Assembly: GCF_022761015.1 (NCBI RefSeq) | Contig: NZ_JAKWJQ010000003.1 | Location: forward strand, 512,318 to 576,317 | Origin: Humibacter sp. RRB41 | Lineage (GTDB): Bacteria > Actinomycetota > Actinomycetes > Actinomycetales > Microbacteriaceae | Reading direction: 5' to 3' | Length of the DNA: 64,000 nucleotides | Shown here: positions 1 through 9,027 of the stretch, one piece after another | How the letters are laid out: the number at the start of each line of letters is the position of its first letter | Numbering within the stretch: position 1 is the first letter of the stretch | Made by a program: the position numbers and the translations under genes | The notes under the pieces: model-generated | Database searches by the model: none | What the model saw: the letters and a program-made list of their open reading frames with translations, nothing else | What the model was told of the DNA's origin: nothing

Positions 1-1445
1 AGCGCGAGTGCTCGCTGCAGCGCAGGCATCAGAAGGTCATCGAGGAGGCGCCGTCTCCTCTCGTGGATGCCGCCCTCCGCGCCCGTCTCGGCGCAGCGGC
101 GTGTGAGGCGGCCAGAAGCGTGGGATACGTGGGGGTGGGCACCGTCGAGTTCCTGGTCTCGGACGACGACCCCGACAGCTTCTTCTTCATGGAGATGAAC
201 ACGCGTCTCCAGGTCGAGCATCCGGTGACCGAGCTCGTCGCCACCGTGCGCGGGGCGAGGGGTCTCGATCTCGTCGAGCAGCAGGTGAGGGTCGCAGCGG
301 GGGAGACCCTCGCGTTCGCACAGGACGATGTCACGCTGACCGGTCACGCCATCGAGGCGCGTGTGTACGCGGAGGACGTGCCGCGAGGTTTCCTGCCGGC
401 GACCGGAAGCGTGCTCGCACTGCACGAGCCGCAGGGTGATGGCATCCGTGTCGACAGCGCACTCGTCGAGGGACTCGAGATCACCGACGCCTACGATCCG
501 ATGCTGGCCAAGGTGATCGCGTGGGCGCACGATCGCGAGGAAGCGCTGACGCGGCTCTCCGCGGGGTTGCGGGATACCGCGGTGCTGGGCGTCTCGACCA
601 ATGTGGCGTTCCTCGCCGCGCTCGTCGACGACGCCGACGTGCGCGCCGGCAGACTCGACACCGGTCTCATCGCGCGGTTCATCGACCGAGGCGCTGCGTC
701 GAGCGAAGTGCCCGACACCGCATTCGCGACGGCAGCACTGCTCGTTCACGACGATGCATGGCGCGCCGGCACGGATGCCCCGTGGTCGCGCCCGACCGGC
801 TGGCGGATGTCGGCTCCGGCGCCTGCGCGCTACCGCATCGCCACCGACGCAGGGTCGGACGCCGTCGAGGTGAGCGTGGTCGGTGCACCGGAACACTCGA
901 GTGTGCGCGTCGGCGACGGCTCGCCGATCACGGCGCGCGTGCTGGACCGATCGGACGACCGTATGCTCGTGGAGCTCGACGGCGCGACGCACGCATTCCG
1001 AGCGGCCAGGGCCCGCAACGGCGTGTGGCTCTTCTCCGCCGGTGAGACGTGGGCGCTGCGGATGCTGCCACTCGCGCGATCGGCGGGCGACCGCGGTGCA
1101 GCGGCACGGGCATCCGATGCGGCGAGCAGCCCGAACCTGGTGGCGCCCATGCCGGGCACGGTCGTCGCGGTGGAGGCATCGGACGGCGAGGTGGTCGAAC
1201 CCGGCGCCGGAGTGCTCGTCATCGAGGCGATGAAGATGGAGCACCGCCTGACGGCGCCGCACCGCGGCATCCTGCACCTGAATCTCGCGCCAGGCGACAA
1301 GGTCGGCACCGACCAGGTCGTCGCCACCGTCGAACCGCTCGACGACGAAAGACTTCCCGACCCCACGACGGACGGGACGACATCGGCCGACAACGGCCGA
1401 ACCAACCTCACAGAAGCCATCCCCACGACGGAAGGATCACGATGA
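1..1445 (+). CDS. acyl-CoA carboxylase alpha subunit (biotin carboxylase + biotin carrier), 5' partial
   Basis: The gene is cut by the left edge; the frame is open from position 3, leaving 480 visible residues. The first residues (ECSLQRRHQK) and EMNTRLQVEHPVTE (visible residues 64-77) are biotin carboxylase motifs. The C-terminus is a biotinyl domain with EAMKMEH; the lysine that would carry biotin is codon 1233-1235. Such subunits carboxylate biotin with ATP and bicarbonate and pass CO2 to a carboxyltransferase beta subunit, which must lie upstream of the window. The stop overlaps the next start (ATGA). Because the following genes are acyl-CoA dehydrogenase, MaoC and CitE-like lyase, the same order as Rv2501c-Rv2498c of M. 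tuberculosis, a methylcrotonyl-CoA carboxylase role is inferred. Propionyl/acetyl-CoA carboxylase remains possible. An unusual hydrophilic tail of about 45 residues follows the biotinyl domain. Confidence 0.93.
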   Translation, partial: RECSLQRRHQKVIEEAPSPLVDAALRARLGAAACEAARSVGYVGVGTVEFLVSDDDPDSFFFMEMNTRLQVEHPVTELVATVRGARGLDLVEQQVRVAAGETLAFAQDDVTLTGHAIEARVYAEDVPRGFLPATGSVLALHEPQGDGIRVDSALVEGLEITDAYDPMLAKVIAWAHDREEALTRLSAGLRDTAVLGVSTNVAFLAALVDDADVRAGRLDTGLIARFIDRGAASSEVPDTAFATAALLVHDDAWRAGTDAPWSRPTGWRMSAPAPARYRIATDAGSDAVEVSVVGAPEHSSVRVGDGSPITARVLDRSDDRMLVELDGATHAFRAARARNGVWLFSAGETWALRMLPLARSAGDRGAAARASDAASSPNLVAPMPGTVVAVEASDGEVVEPGAGVLVIEAMKMEHRLTAPHRGILHLNLAPGDKVGTDQVVATVEPLDDERLPDPTTDGTTSADNGRTNLTEAIPTTEGSR

Positions 1446-2653
1446 TCGAGACGGCAGCACCTCACGCCGTACGCAACGCACTCGGCGACGACCCACGACT
1501 TACAGACGAGCACCGCGCGCTGCGCGCGACGGTTCGTGAGTTCGCCGACCACGTGGTCGCGCCACAGGCGTACCACTACGACGCCCAGCGCACGCTGCCG
1601 ATGTCGATCATCGCGCAGATGGGGCAGCTCGGCCTGTTCGGGCTGCCGTTCCCCGCCGAATACGGCGGAGGGGATCGCGACTACCTCTCCCTGTGTCTTG
1701 CGGTGGAGGAGCTTGCGAGGGTCGACCAGTCGATCGCGGTCACCCTGGAAGCCGGCATCGGGCTCGGCGTGATGCCGCTGTTCCGGCACGGCACCTCTGA
1801 GCAGAAGGCCCGTTGGCTGCCCGATCTGCTCGCCGGACGTGCGCTCGCCGGGTTCGGTCTCACCGAGGCCGACGCCGGATCCGACGCAAGCGGCACCCAG
1901 ACGACAGCCCGCGAAGACGGCGACGACTGGGTGATCGACGGGACGAAGCAGTTCATCACAAACTCCGGCACCCCGATCACGTCGCTGGTCATCGTCACGG
2001 CGGTCACCGGCGAGGTGCGGCGCGCCGACGGCTCGCTCGGCAAGGAACTGACCTGTTTCATCGTGCCGACGGGGACCCCGGGATTCACCGTGCTTCCCGG
2101 TTACGACAAGGTGGGGTGGCACACCTCCGACACGCATCCGCTCGTGTTCCGCGGCGTGCGCGTGCCCAAAGAGAACATGCTCGGCGAGCGCGGTCGCGGG
2201 TACGCGAACTTCCTCCGGGTGCTCGACGAGGGACGCGTCGCGTTCGCCGCTCTGTGCACGGGTGCGGCGCAGGGCTGCCTCGAACAGGCGGTCGACTATG
2301 CCAAGTCCCGCGTGGTGTTCGGGCATGCGATCGCCGACAACCAGCACATCGCCTTCACGCTCGCCCGCATGCAGGCCAGAGTCCACACCGCGCGTCTTGC
2401 GTACTACGACGCAGCGCTCAAGATGGAGGCAGGCATGCCGTTCAAGACGGAGGCCTCGATCGCCAAGCTCGTCGGATCCGAAGCCGCGGTCGCCAACGCT
2501 CACGACGCATCCCAGATCATGGGCGGCTACGGATATCTCAACGAGAATGCCGTCGCCAGGCACTACCGCGACTCGAAGATCCTCGAGGTGGGGGAGGGCA
2601 CGACGGAGGTCCAGCTGATGCTCATCGCCCGTTCCCTCGGCCTCGAGCAATGA
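1442..2653 (+). CDS. acyl-CoA dehydrogenase (isovaleryl-CoA dehydrogenase-like)
   Basis: A 403-residue FAD-dependent acyl-CoA dehydrogenase of normal family length. It oxidises an acyl-CoA to the 2-enoyl-CoA and passes electrons to electron-transfer flavoprotein. The N-terminal helical domain is followed by the FAD/substrate motif GLTEADAGSDAS (residues 139-150) and a C-terminal helical domain with IMGGYGYLNE and the family catalytic glutamate in EGTTEV (E385). The ATG at 1442 overlaps the upstream stop by 4 nt, so the two are translationally coupled; this fixes the start although the frame stays open upstream. In a leucine pathway it would make 3-methylcrotonyl-CoA for the carboxylase encoded next door. 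Substrate is inferred from the neighbours only. Confidence 0.92.
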   Translation: MIETAAPHAVRNALGDDPRLTDEHRALRATVREFADHVVAPQAYHYDAQRTLPMSIIAQMGQLGLFGLPFPAEYGGGDRDYLSLCLAVEELARVDQSIAVTLEAGIGLGVMPLFRHGTSEQKARWLPDLLAGRALAGFGLTEADAGSDASGTQTTAREDGDDWVIDGTKQFITNSGTPITSLVIVTAVTGEVRRADGSLGKELTCFIVPTGTPGFTVLPGYDKVGWHTSDTHPLVFRGVRVPKENMLGERGRGYANFLRVLDEGRVAFAALCTGAAQGCLEQAVDYAKSRVVFGHAIADNQHIAFTLARMQARVHTARLAYYDAALKMEAGMPFKTEASIAKLVGSEAAVANAHDASQIMGGYGYLNENAVARHYRDSKILEVGEGTTEVQLMLIARSLGLEQ

Positions 2654-2672
2654 CCATGAGACCGAGTGAGAG

Positions 2673-3215
2673 GTGAGATCGGTGGCGGACGACGAGCGGA
2701 TGCCGGTGCGCGACATCGTGCAACGCGGCCTGTACTACGACGAGCTGGAGGTGGGCACGCGCTACCTGCATCGTCCCGGGCGCACGGTGACCGAGGCCGA
2801 CAACGTGCTCTTCACGACTCTCACGATGAACAATCAGGGCCTCCACCTCGACGCAGCGTGGGCGGCGACGCAGCCGTTCGGCCAGCGCCTCGTGAACTCG
2901 ATGTTCACGCTGTCGACTCTCGTCGGGGCATCCGTCGGCCAGCTCACCCAGGGCACGATCGTGGCCAACCTCGGCCTGAGCAGCGTGGAGTTCCCGCATC
3001 CGCTCTTCCACGGCGACACGCTGTACAGCGAGACCCTCGTGGCCGCGAAGCGTCCTTCGGCGTCGAGGCACGGTCAGGGGATCGTCACGTTCGAGCACAC
3101 CGGTCGCAATCAAGACGGTGAGATCGTCGCGACAGCGCAGAGAGCGGTTCTGATGTGGCTTTCCGACGCCCACCCGGACGCCCATCCCGGCGCCGGTCCT
3201 GGCGGGCAAGGATGA
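2673..3215 (+). CDS. MaoC family hot-dog hydratase
   Basis: A 180-residue single hot-dog MaoC-type (R)-specific enoyl-CoA hydratase. The active-site loop reads TMNNQGLHLD (about residues 51-60), with the histidine of the family but asparagine where many hydratases have aspartate. HPLFHGDTLYSET is a second conserved stretch. GTG at 2673 is used here; GTG 2682 or ATG 2700 would also be in frame. It follows the dehydrogenase by 19 nt and its stop overlaps the lyase start. It corresponds in position to Rv2499c, so hydration of 3-methylglutaconyl-CoA to (R)-3-hydroxy-3-methylglutaryl-CoA (or itaconyl-CoA to citramalyl-CoA) is the inferred reaction. Confidence 0.85.
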   Translation: MRSVADDERMPVRDIVQRGLYYDELEVGTRYLHRPGRTVTEADNVLFTTLTMNNQGLHLDAAWAATQPFGQRLVNSMFTLSTLVGASVGQLTQGTIVANLGLSSVEFPHPLFHGDTLYSETLVAAKRPSASRHGQGIVTFEHTGRNQDGEIVATAQRAVLMWLSDAHPDAHPGAGPGGQG

Positions 3216-4066
3216 ACAGGCGACGGCTGGGCCTCGCACCGGCGTTGCTCTTCTGTCCGGCCGATCGCCCCGATCGCTACCGCAAGGCACTCGAGCGGGC
3301 GGATGCCGTCATCCTCGATCTCGAAGACGGCGTCGCCCCCGCTGACCGGCCGGCGGCGCGCGCGGCGCTCGTCGCGTTCGGGCGGGACACCGAAGCCGAC
3401 CTCGACAAGGTGATCGTGCGCGTGAACCCTGTGTCGTCGCCAGACCATGCGCACGACGTCGCAGCCGTGCGTGCGACGCCGTTCCGCACGGTCATGCTCG
3501 CCAAGGCCGAGTCGTCCGCCGACGTCGCAGAGGTCGCGGGCACTGTGGACGATGTACGCGTCGTCGCGCTCTGCGAGACGGCGAAGGGGGTGCTGGAGGC
3601 GGCGGCGATCGCCGCTCACTCCTCGACCGTCGCTCTGATGTGGGGCGCAGAGGACCTGATCGTGTCCCTCGGCGGAGTCTCCAGCCGCACGTCGTCCCGC
3701 GCATACCGCGACATCGCTCGCCACGCGCGCTCCACCGTGCTGCTCGCGGCTGGTGCGCATGGAATCGACGCGATCGACGCCGTGCACATCGACCTCGAGG
3801 ACCTCGAAGGGCTCGCCGAGGAGGCAGCGGATGCCGTTGCTTCAGGCTTCGCAGCCACCGCGTGCCTGCATCCGCGACAGGTGGAGATCGTGCGAGAGGC
3901 GTATCGCCCGCACGAGCAGCAGATCGCGCTGGCCCGGCGGGTGATCGAGGCGGCCGACGGGGCGCCAGGTGCATTCCGTCTTGACGGGCGCATGGTCGAC
4001 GAGCCGATCATCGCCCAGGCGCGCGCCGTGATGCGGCGTGCGCAGCAGAGTGACCATCGGCCTTGA
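3212..4066 (+). CDS. HpcH/HpaI-CitE family CoA-ester lyase
   Basis: A 284-residue TIM-barrel CoA-ester lyase. LLFCPADRPDRYRKAL at the N-terminus, AVILDLEDGV (residues 31-40), RVNPV, and a later EDL metal-binding segment (WGAEDLIVSLG) are family hallmarks; the glutamate and aspartate bind Mg2+. The ATG at 3212 overlaps the MaoC stop (ATGA). The M. tuberculosis protein at the same place (Rv2498c) is known to cleave (S)-citramalyl-CoA and (R)-HMG-CoA, so this gene probably completes leucine and/or itaconate breakdown to acetyl-CoA plus acetoacetate or pyruvate. A true citrate lyase beta role is unlikely because citD/citF are absent. It appears to be the last gene of the operon. Confidence 0.88.
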   Translation: MNRRRLGLAPALLFCPADRPDRYRKALERADAVILDLEDGVAPADRPAARAALVAFGRDTEADLDKVIVRVNPVSSPDHAHDVAAVRATPFRTVMLAKAESSADVAEVAGTVDDVRVVALCETAKGVLEAAAIAAHSSTVALMWGAEDLIVSLGGVSSRTSSRAYRDIARHARSTVLLAAGAHGIDAIDAVHIDLEDLEGLAEEAADAVASGFAATACLHPRQVEIVREAYRPHEQQIALARRVIEAADGAPGAFRLDGRMVDEPIIAQARAVMRRAQQSDHRP

Positions 4067-4143
4067 ACACTCGCGTGCCGTTGTGCGTCCTCGGTTTCGG
4101 CGTGCAAGACACCACAAAGAGCGGTCGTTCAGCCGGTTCCCGA

Positions 4144-4149
4144 TAACGT
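4144..4149 (+). promoter_or_regulatory. -10 element of a leaderless promoter
   Basis: TAACGT, 7 nt before the ATG at 4157, so transcription would start at or next to the start codon. Confidence 0.5.
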
Positions 4150-4156
4150 GGCAGCC

Positions 4157-4786
4157 ATGCCCCGAACACTCCGTAGGCCGCTGTGGCGGTGGGAACCGGG
4201 CCCCTATCTTCTCGTGCTCATCCTCGTCGTGATCACGAGCGCGATCCGGCCCGACCTTTATCCCATCGCCTACTGGATCGCGTTCGCGATCACCGTGGCC
4301 GCCGGCGCCGGACTGATCGTCGTGATCGTCCTCTCGTTCACGCGACGATCCCGCAATCCCGACTCGCAGGGCATCCTGAACTCGCTCGACGGCATCGTCA
4401 CGGTGCCGGTGCCTGCGATGGATGCCCCGGCGACGGATGCCCCGCCGACGCCCGTGCTGAGCACGCGCCGTCATCAACAGGCGATCGACGCCGCCCTCTC
4501 GTGGACGGGATCGGCCACGCAAGCCGTCCTCGTACCGGATGCCACGCGCTGGCTCGGGCGACGCATCCGCATCGCTGTGCACCTGGTCGCGGACAACCGC
4601 CCCTACCACGTCGGATTCCTGTCCGACCTCGCGACGGAGCGCTACAACGACGCCTTGAGGGCTCACGCGACCGATGGCCGATACGCACTTGTCGTCACGA
4701 GGGTCGTTGGCGAGGCGGGCCGCCGCAAGATAGACGTGGCTCTCGGCGGTCTCGTGGCGTGGGCCGACGAAAACCAGGCGCACTGA
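4157..4786 (+). CDS. two-TM membrane protein of unknown function
   Basis: A 209-residue protein I do not recognise. Two hydrophobic helices (about residues 15-31 and 37-60, LLVLILVVITS and ITVAAGAGLIVVIVL) are followed by a proline/alanine-rich linker (PAMDAPATDAPP) and a soluble domain of about 120 residues, presumably cytoplasmic. No catalytic motif is visible. The ATG at 4157 is preferred over the in-frame GTG at 4148 because a TAACGT -10 lies 7 nt upstream of it. It stands alone between the degradation operon and the VanZ-like gene. Confidence 0.7.
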   Translation: MPRTLRRPLWRWEPGPYLLVLILVVITSAIRPDLYPIAYWIAFAITVAAGAGLIVVIVLSFTRRSRNPDSQGILNSLDGIVTVPVPAMDAPATDAPPTPVLSTRRHQQAIDAALSWTGSATQAVLVPDATRWLGRRIRIAVHLVADNRPYHVGFLSDLATERYNDALRAHATDGRYALVVTRVVGEAGRRKIDVALGGLVAWADENQAH

Positions 4787-4895
4787 CAGCGAGCACCGAA
4801 CGCGCTCTGCGACACTCCTGATTCTGGAGCCGACGCATGGCTCGGGTCCAGCGAGTCGACAGCATCCATCCAGACGGTTCGACGATCATGGACAG

Positions 4896-5369
4896 ATGTT
4901 CCGACGGCATCCCTTCTTGAGCGTGATCACGCTCGTGTACCTGGGAGTCGTCGCGTGGGTCACACTCGGACCCCAGCCCGATTTCGGCGGCAAGAACTCG
5001 ATCGTGATGCATGTGCTCGACGTTCTGTGGGAGCATCCGGCCACGGACTGGGTCACCTATGACGGGGTCGAGTTCTCGGCGAACATCGCGATGTTCCTGC
5101 CGATCGGACTCTTCTTCCTTCTGTTGTTCGGCCGCAAGAGGTGGTGGCTGGCGATCATGGTCCCATTCCTGATGACGCTCGGCATCGAGACCGCGCAGAT
5201 CTGGATTCCCGGGCGCGTCTCCGACGTGCGCGATGTCATCTCGAACACCACCGGCGCGATCGTCGGCGTGCTCGTCGGTCTTGTCATCACTGCGCCGCGA
5301 GCCCGACGGGATCGCGCTGCCGCTGCAGCGGCCTCCGCCCGCCGCACGTCGGTGAGCGCCCACCGCTGA
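4896..5369 (+). CDS. VanZ-like integral membrane protein
   Basis: A 157-residue membrane protein with four predicted helices (about residues 7-24, 53-72, 78-96, 108-126). The pattern NIAMFLPIGLFFLLLFGR followed by GIETAQIWIPGRVSDVRDVISNTTGAIVG is the VanZ-family signature. VanZ gives low-level teicoplanin resistance in enterococci by an unknown mechanism; most actinobacterial homologues are uncharacterised, so no resistance role is claimed. The C-terminal tail is Arg/Ala-rich. ATG 4896 immediately precedes the first helix. It is probably monocistronic. Confidence 0.82.
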   Translation: MFRRHPFLSVITLVYLGVVAWVTLGPQPDFGGKNSIVMHVLDVLWEHPATDWVTYDGVEFSANIAMFLPIGLFFLLLFGRKRWWLAIMVPFLMTLGIETAQIWIPGRVSDVRDVISNTTGAIVGVLVGLVITAPRARRDRAAAAAASARRTSVSAHR

Positions 5370-5407
5370 TCTCTGCCGCGTCGACATCGCGACGCGACGC
5401 CAGGCCG

Positions 5408-5413
5408 TAGCGT
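5408..5413 (+). promoter_or_regulatory. -10 element of a leaderless promoter
   Basis: TAGCGT, 7 nt before the ATG at 5421. Confidence 0.5.
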
Positions 5414-5420
5414 GAGGGTG

Positions 5421-6194
5421 ATGGCCGACACGATCGTGAAGTCGAATCCGGATGCCCCTGCCCTCTTCTTCGAGGCGGAAGCGGCCGGTCTCCGCTGGCT
5501 CGCTGACGCAGGGGGAGCGCGCATCGTGCGCGTGATCGACGTCGGTGCCGGACGCATCGAGCTCGAGCGCGTGCACACGGTGCCGGCCACCCCGGATGCC
5601 GCGCGCACATTCGGCGCAGCCCTCGCCGTCACGCATGGCGCGGGCGCTGCCTCGTTCGGAGCCGGCCCCGGCGGCTGGTACGGACCGCTCTTCATCGGCC
5701 GCCGGCCGCTACCGGTGGCCGATGAGTCGAGCTGGGGCGTGTTCTACGCCAAGGATCGCGTGTTGCCCTACCTCGAACTCGCGATCGAGGCGGGAGGGAT
5801 CGGCCTCGGGCAGGCATCCATCGTCCGCCAAGCATGCGACGAGATCGCAGCGGGCGTCTTCGACGACGACGAATCGCCCGCCCGTATCCACGGCGACCTC
5901 TGGAACGGCAACGTGCTCTGGTCGCAGGACGGCGTGGTGCTCATCGACCCGGCGGCGCACGGCGGCCATCGCGAGACCGACCTCGCCATGCTCGCTCTGT
6001 TCGGATGCCCGTACCTCGACGAGGTGATGGCGGGCTACTCGGGCGTGCGCCCGCTTCGTGCAGGCTGGCACGAGCGCATCCCACTGCACCAGCTGCATCC
6101 GCTGGCCGTGCACGCAGCGAGCTACGGCCGGGGCTACGGCGACGCGCTGGCGGATGCCGCCGCACGCGTGATCGCCCTCGCCGACGCGTCCTGA
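5421..6194 (+). CDS. fructosamine kinase / aminoglycoside phosphotransferase-fold kinase
   Basis: A 257-residue protein-kinase-like small-molecule kinase. HGDLWNGNV (residues 157-165) is the catalytic loop and LIDPA (174-178) contains the Mg-binding aspartate; the order and the W in the loop are typical of fructosamine/ketosamine 3-kinases, which phosphorylate sugar adducts on proteins so that they fall off. ATG 5421 is chosen over GTG 5412 because TAGCGT sits 7 nt before it. No neighbour suggests a pathway. Confidence 0.85.
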   Translation: MADTIVKSNPDAPALFFEAEAAGLRWLADAGGARIVRVIDVGAGRIELERVHTVPATPDAARTFGAALAVTHGAGAASFGAGPGGWYGPLFIGRRPLPVADESSWGVFYAKDRVLPYLELAIEAGGIGLGQASIVRQACDEIAAGVFDDDESPARIHGDLWNGNVLWSQDGVVLIDPAAHGGHRETDLAMLALFGCPYLDEVMAGYSGVRPLRAGWHERIPLHQLHPLAVHAASYGRGYGDALADAAARVIALADAS

Positions 6195-6225
6195 GAGGGC
6201 ACGCCTGGCCGGAACAGGCCGCTCT

Positions 6226-6233
6226 GCTAGGAT
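6226..6233 (+). promoter_or_regulatory. extended -10 promoter for pnp
   Basis: TGCTAGGAT contains an extended -10 (TGC plus TAGGAT). No good -35 is visible at the right spacing. Transcription from here would give a leader of about 225 nt. Confidence 0.4.
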
Positions 6234-6261
6234 CGATCCGGTTCAATAACCACACGAAACT

Positions 6262-6450
6262 CGCCTTGCAGGCTGCAGGCTGCTGGTCCTCGGTGGTGGA
6301 ATCCCAACCGTTCGTGTCGCACAGGGTGCGCAGAAGGCGGATGGTGTTTTTCTACTGGTGGCCAGCGAAGAGCCCTACGGCTCGGTTATGCCTGTTCTCC
6401 CGCGCGTTCGGCGAGCGCGCGCGTCCACACGGGACCGCGCACGAACAAAA
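6262..6450 (+). ncRNA. structured pnp 5' leader, candidate Actino-pnp motif
   Basis: A leader of about 230 nt separates the promoter from pnp, although most single genes here look leaderless. It holds repeated GGTGGT/TGGTGG words, an oligo-T stretch after GGTGTTTTT (6343-6351), and a GAGCC-CTAC-GGCTC hairpin (6370-6383). A conserved 5'-UTR RNA called Actino-pnp is known upstream of actinobacterial PNPase genes. I assign it from position and general character, not from a covariance match. Confidence 0.45.
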
Positions 6451-6465
6451 GGAGAAGAGACCTCA

Positions 6466-8766
6466 ATGGAAGGTCCTGAAATCAAATTCGCCGAGGCCGT
6501 TCTCGATAACGGCCGCTTCGGCACCCGCACTGTGCGGTTCGAGACGGGCAGGCTCGCCCAGCAGGCGCAGGGCGCCGTCGCCGCCTACCTCGACGAAGAG
6601 ACCATGCTGCTCTCCGCGACGAGTGCGAGCAAGCACCCGAAAGACAACTTCGACTTCTTCCCGCTGACGGTCGACGTCGAGGAGCGGTCGTACGCGGCCG
6701 GCAAGATCCCCGGCTCGTTCTTCCGTCGCGAGGGGCGTCCGTCGACGGAGGCCATCCTGGTCTGCCGTCTCATCGACCGTCCGCTGCGCCCCTCGTTCGT
6801 CGAGGGTCTTCGCAACGAGGTCCAGGTCGTCATCACGGTGCTGTCGATCGCCCCCGACGAGTTCTACGACGCGCTCGCGATCAACGCGGCATCCGCGTCG
6901 ACGCAGATCTCCGGTCTGCCGTTCTCCGGTCCGGTCGCGGGTGTGCGCCTTGCGTTCATCCCCGGTCGCGGTGAGCACGCAGACCAGTGGATCGCCTTCC
7001 CCAAGGCGTCGCAGCTGGAAGACGCGGTGTTCGACCTCGTCGTCGCCGGTCGTGTCGTGCAGAACGCCGACGGCAGCGACGACGTCGCGATCATGATGGT
7101 CGAGGCCGAGGCGACGGAACACAGCTGGAACCTCATCCAGGCCGGAGCCACCAAGCCGAGCGAAGACATCGTGGCTCAGGGTCTCGAGGCCGCCAAGCCC
7201 TTCCTCCGTCAGTTGGTCGGTGCGCAGAACGTGCTCGCCGAGCAGTCCGCGAAGGCGATCGCCGAGTACCCGGTCTTCCTGCCCTACTCGAAGGAGACCT
7301 ACGACAACGTGGCGGGCCTCGCGTACGACGACCTGGTGAACGTGTACCAGATCGCCGACAAGATCGAGCGCCAGAACGCCGACGATGCTCTCAAGGAGCG
7401 CGTCAAGGTCGCCATCGCCGAGAAGGTCGAGGCCGGTGTCCTGCTGCCTGAGACGCTCGAGCAGTTCTCCGCGGCGTACAAGTCGGTGTCGAAGGTCGTC
7501 ATGCGCGGCCGCGTGCTGCGCGAGGGCATCCGCATCGACGGTCGTGGGCTGGCGGACATCCGTCCGCTCGACGCCGAGGTGCAGGTCATCCCGCGCGTGC
7601 ACGGCTCAGCGATCTTCCAACGTGGCGAGACCCAGATCCTGGGCGTCACCACGCTGAACATGCTGAAGATGGAGCAGCAGATCGACTCGCTGTCGCCCGT
7701 CACCAAGAAGCGCTACCTGCACCACTACAACTTCCCGCCCTACTCGACCGGTGAGACCGGTCGTGTCGGCAGCCCGAAGCGTCGCGAGATCGGTCACGGA
7801 TTCCTGGCCGAGCGCGCCCTCGTTCCGGTGCTTCCCAGCCGCGAGGAGTTCCCCTACGCGATCCGTCAGGTGTCTGAGGCTCTCAGCTCCAACGGTTCGA
7901 CGTCGATGGGTTCGGTCTGTGCTTCGACACTGTCGCTGCTGAACGCCGGTGTGCCGCTGCGCGCCCCGGTCGCCGGCATCGCGATGGGCCTGATCTCCGA
8001 CACGGTGGACGGCGAGACGCGTTACGCGGCACTCACCGACATCCTGGGTGCCGAAGACGCCCTCGGCGACATGGACTTCAAGGTGGCGGGAACGAGCGAG
8101 TTCGTCACCGCCATTCAGCTCGACACCAAGCTCGACGGCATCCCGTCGTCGGTGCTTGCCAGCGCGCTGCAGCAGGCGAAGGATGCCCGCACCACGATCC
8201 TCTCCGTGCTCAACGCGGCGATCGACAGCCCCGATGAGATGGCCCCGACGGCTCCGCGCGTGATCAGCGTGCAGATCCCCGTTGACAAGATCGGTGAGCT
8301 GATCGGCCCGAAGGGCAAGACGATCAACGCGATCCAGGACGAGACGGGCGCCGACATCTCCATCGAGGAGGACGGCACCGTCTACATCGGTGCAGTCGAC
8401 GGCCCGAGTGCCGAAGCGGCACGCGCCCAGGTGAACGCGATCGCCAACCCGACGAACCCCGAGATCGGCGACCAGTTCCTCGGAACTGTCGTCAAGATCG
8501 CGACGTTCGGCGCCTTCATCTCGCTCCTTCCCGGTCGCGACGGCCTGCTTCACATCTCCGAGGTGCGCAAGCTCGCCGGCGGCAAGCGGGTGGAGAACGT
8601 CGAAGACGTTCTGTCCGTCGGCCAGAAGATCCTGGTCGAGATCACCAAGGTCGACGACCGCGGCAAGCTGTCGCTGCAGCCGGTCGTCGCCGAGAGCGAC
8701 GACGCACCCGCGGGTGACGCGCCAGCGGCTCCGGCCGAGGGTGCCACCGAGGCGGTCGACGCCTAG
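6466..8766 (+). CDS. pnp: polyribonucleotide nucleotidyltransferase (PNPase)
   Basis: A 766-residue PNPase, a phosphate-dependent 3'-5' exoribonuclease that also makes RNA tails. Two RNase PH-like domains flank a helical linker, followed by a KH domain ([18 protein letters not shown]) and an S1 domain ([27 protein letters not shown], split around a GAF turn), then an Ala/Glu-rich tail. ATG 6466 is preceded by GGAGAAG (6451-6457). rpsO, the usual upstream neighbour, is not in the preceding 2 kb, so pnp appears to have its own promoter. A strong terminator follows. Confidence 0.98.
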   Translation: MEGPEIKFAEAVLDNGRFGTRTVRFETGRLAQQAQGAVAAYLDEETMLLSATSASKHPKDNFDFFPLTVDVEERSYAAGKIPGSFFRREGRPSTEAILVCRLIDRPLRPSFVEGLRNEVQVVITVLSIAPDEFYDALAINAASASTQISGLPFSGPVAGVRLAFIPGRGEHADQWIAFPKASQLEDAVFDLVVAGRVVQNADGSDDVAIMMVEAEATEHSWNLIQAGATKPSEDIVAQGLEAAKPFLRQLVGAQNVLAEQSAKAIAEYPVFLPYSKETYDNVAGLAYDDLVNVYQIADKIERQNADDALKERVKVAIAEKVEAGVLLPETLEQFSAAYKSVSKVVMRGRVLREGIRIDGRGLADIRPLDAEVQVIPRVHGSAIFQRGETQILGVTTLNMLKMEQQIDSLSPVTKKRYLHHYNFPPYSTGETGRVGSPKRREIGHGFLAERALVPVLPSREEFPYAIRQVSEALSSNGSTSMGSVCASTLSLLNAGVPLRAPVAGIAMGLISDTVDGETRYAALTDILGAEDALGDMDFKVAGTSEFVTAIQLDTKLDGIPSSVLASALQQAKDARTTILSVLNAAIDSPDEMAPTAPRVISVQIPVDKIGELIGPKGKTINAIQDETGADISIEEDGTVYIGAVDGPSAEAARAQVNAIANPTNPEIGDQFLGTVVKIATFGAFISLLPGRDGLLHISEVRKLAGGKRVENVEDVLSVGQKILVEITKVDDRGKLSLQPVVAESDDAPAGDAPAAPAEGATEAVDA

Positions 8767-8786
8767 GTCGTCTCAGAACACCTCGA

Positions 8787-8828
8787 CGCACCCGTCACGA
8801 CTTCGGTTGTGACGGGTGCGTTCTCGTT
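8787..8828 (+). terminator. rho-independent terminator after pnp
   Basis: A 15-bp stem (8787-8801 with 8806-8820, one G-U pair) closed by a TTCG loop and followed by TTCTCGTTT. Confidence 0.85.
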
Positions 8829-9027
8829 TCGGGCTCGCATCCCCCGAACGTGGCGCAACTGCGCCCCGTATGCGGGGCGAAATCCCGTGGTATTCCAAAG
8901 ATTTGGTAACGGTTCAATCGTTTCGACCGGGTGACGTCGGAGGTATCCGTTACGCTCACAGGCATCAGGTGTGACGCGGCATCCCGTGGCACATCGGCTC
9001 GGGGGGGCTTAGGAGCTGGAGGGGAAC
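8829..9027. other. intergenic region upstream of the aldo/keto-reductase-like gene
   Basis: No gene. It holds a 7-bp hairpin (CGCCCCG 8862-8868 with CGGGGCG 8873-8879), an AT-richer stretch around 8888-8920 and TACGCT at 8952-8957 as a possible -10. GGAGG (9016-9020) is the ribosome-binding site of the next gene, so this transcript has a leader. Confidence 0.4.

Noticed and set aside
830..2716. A 628-codon open frame on the minus strand
   Set aside because: It lies opposite the carboxylase and acyl-CoA dehydrogenase genes, has low-complexity Arg/Asp/Gly composition and no domain pattern; such antisense frames are a by-product of high GC.
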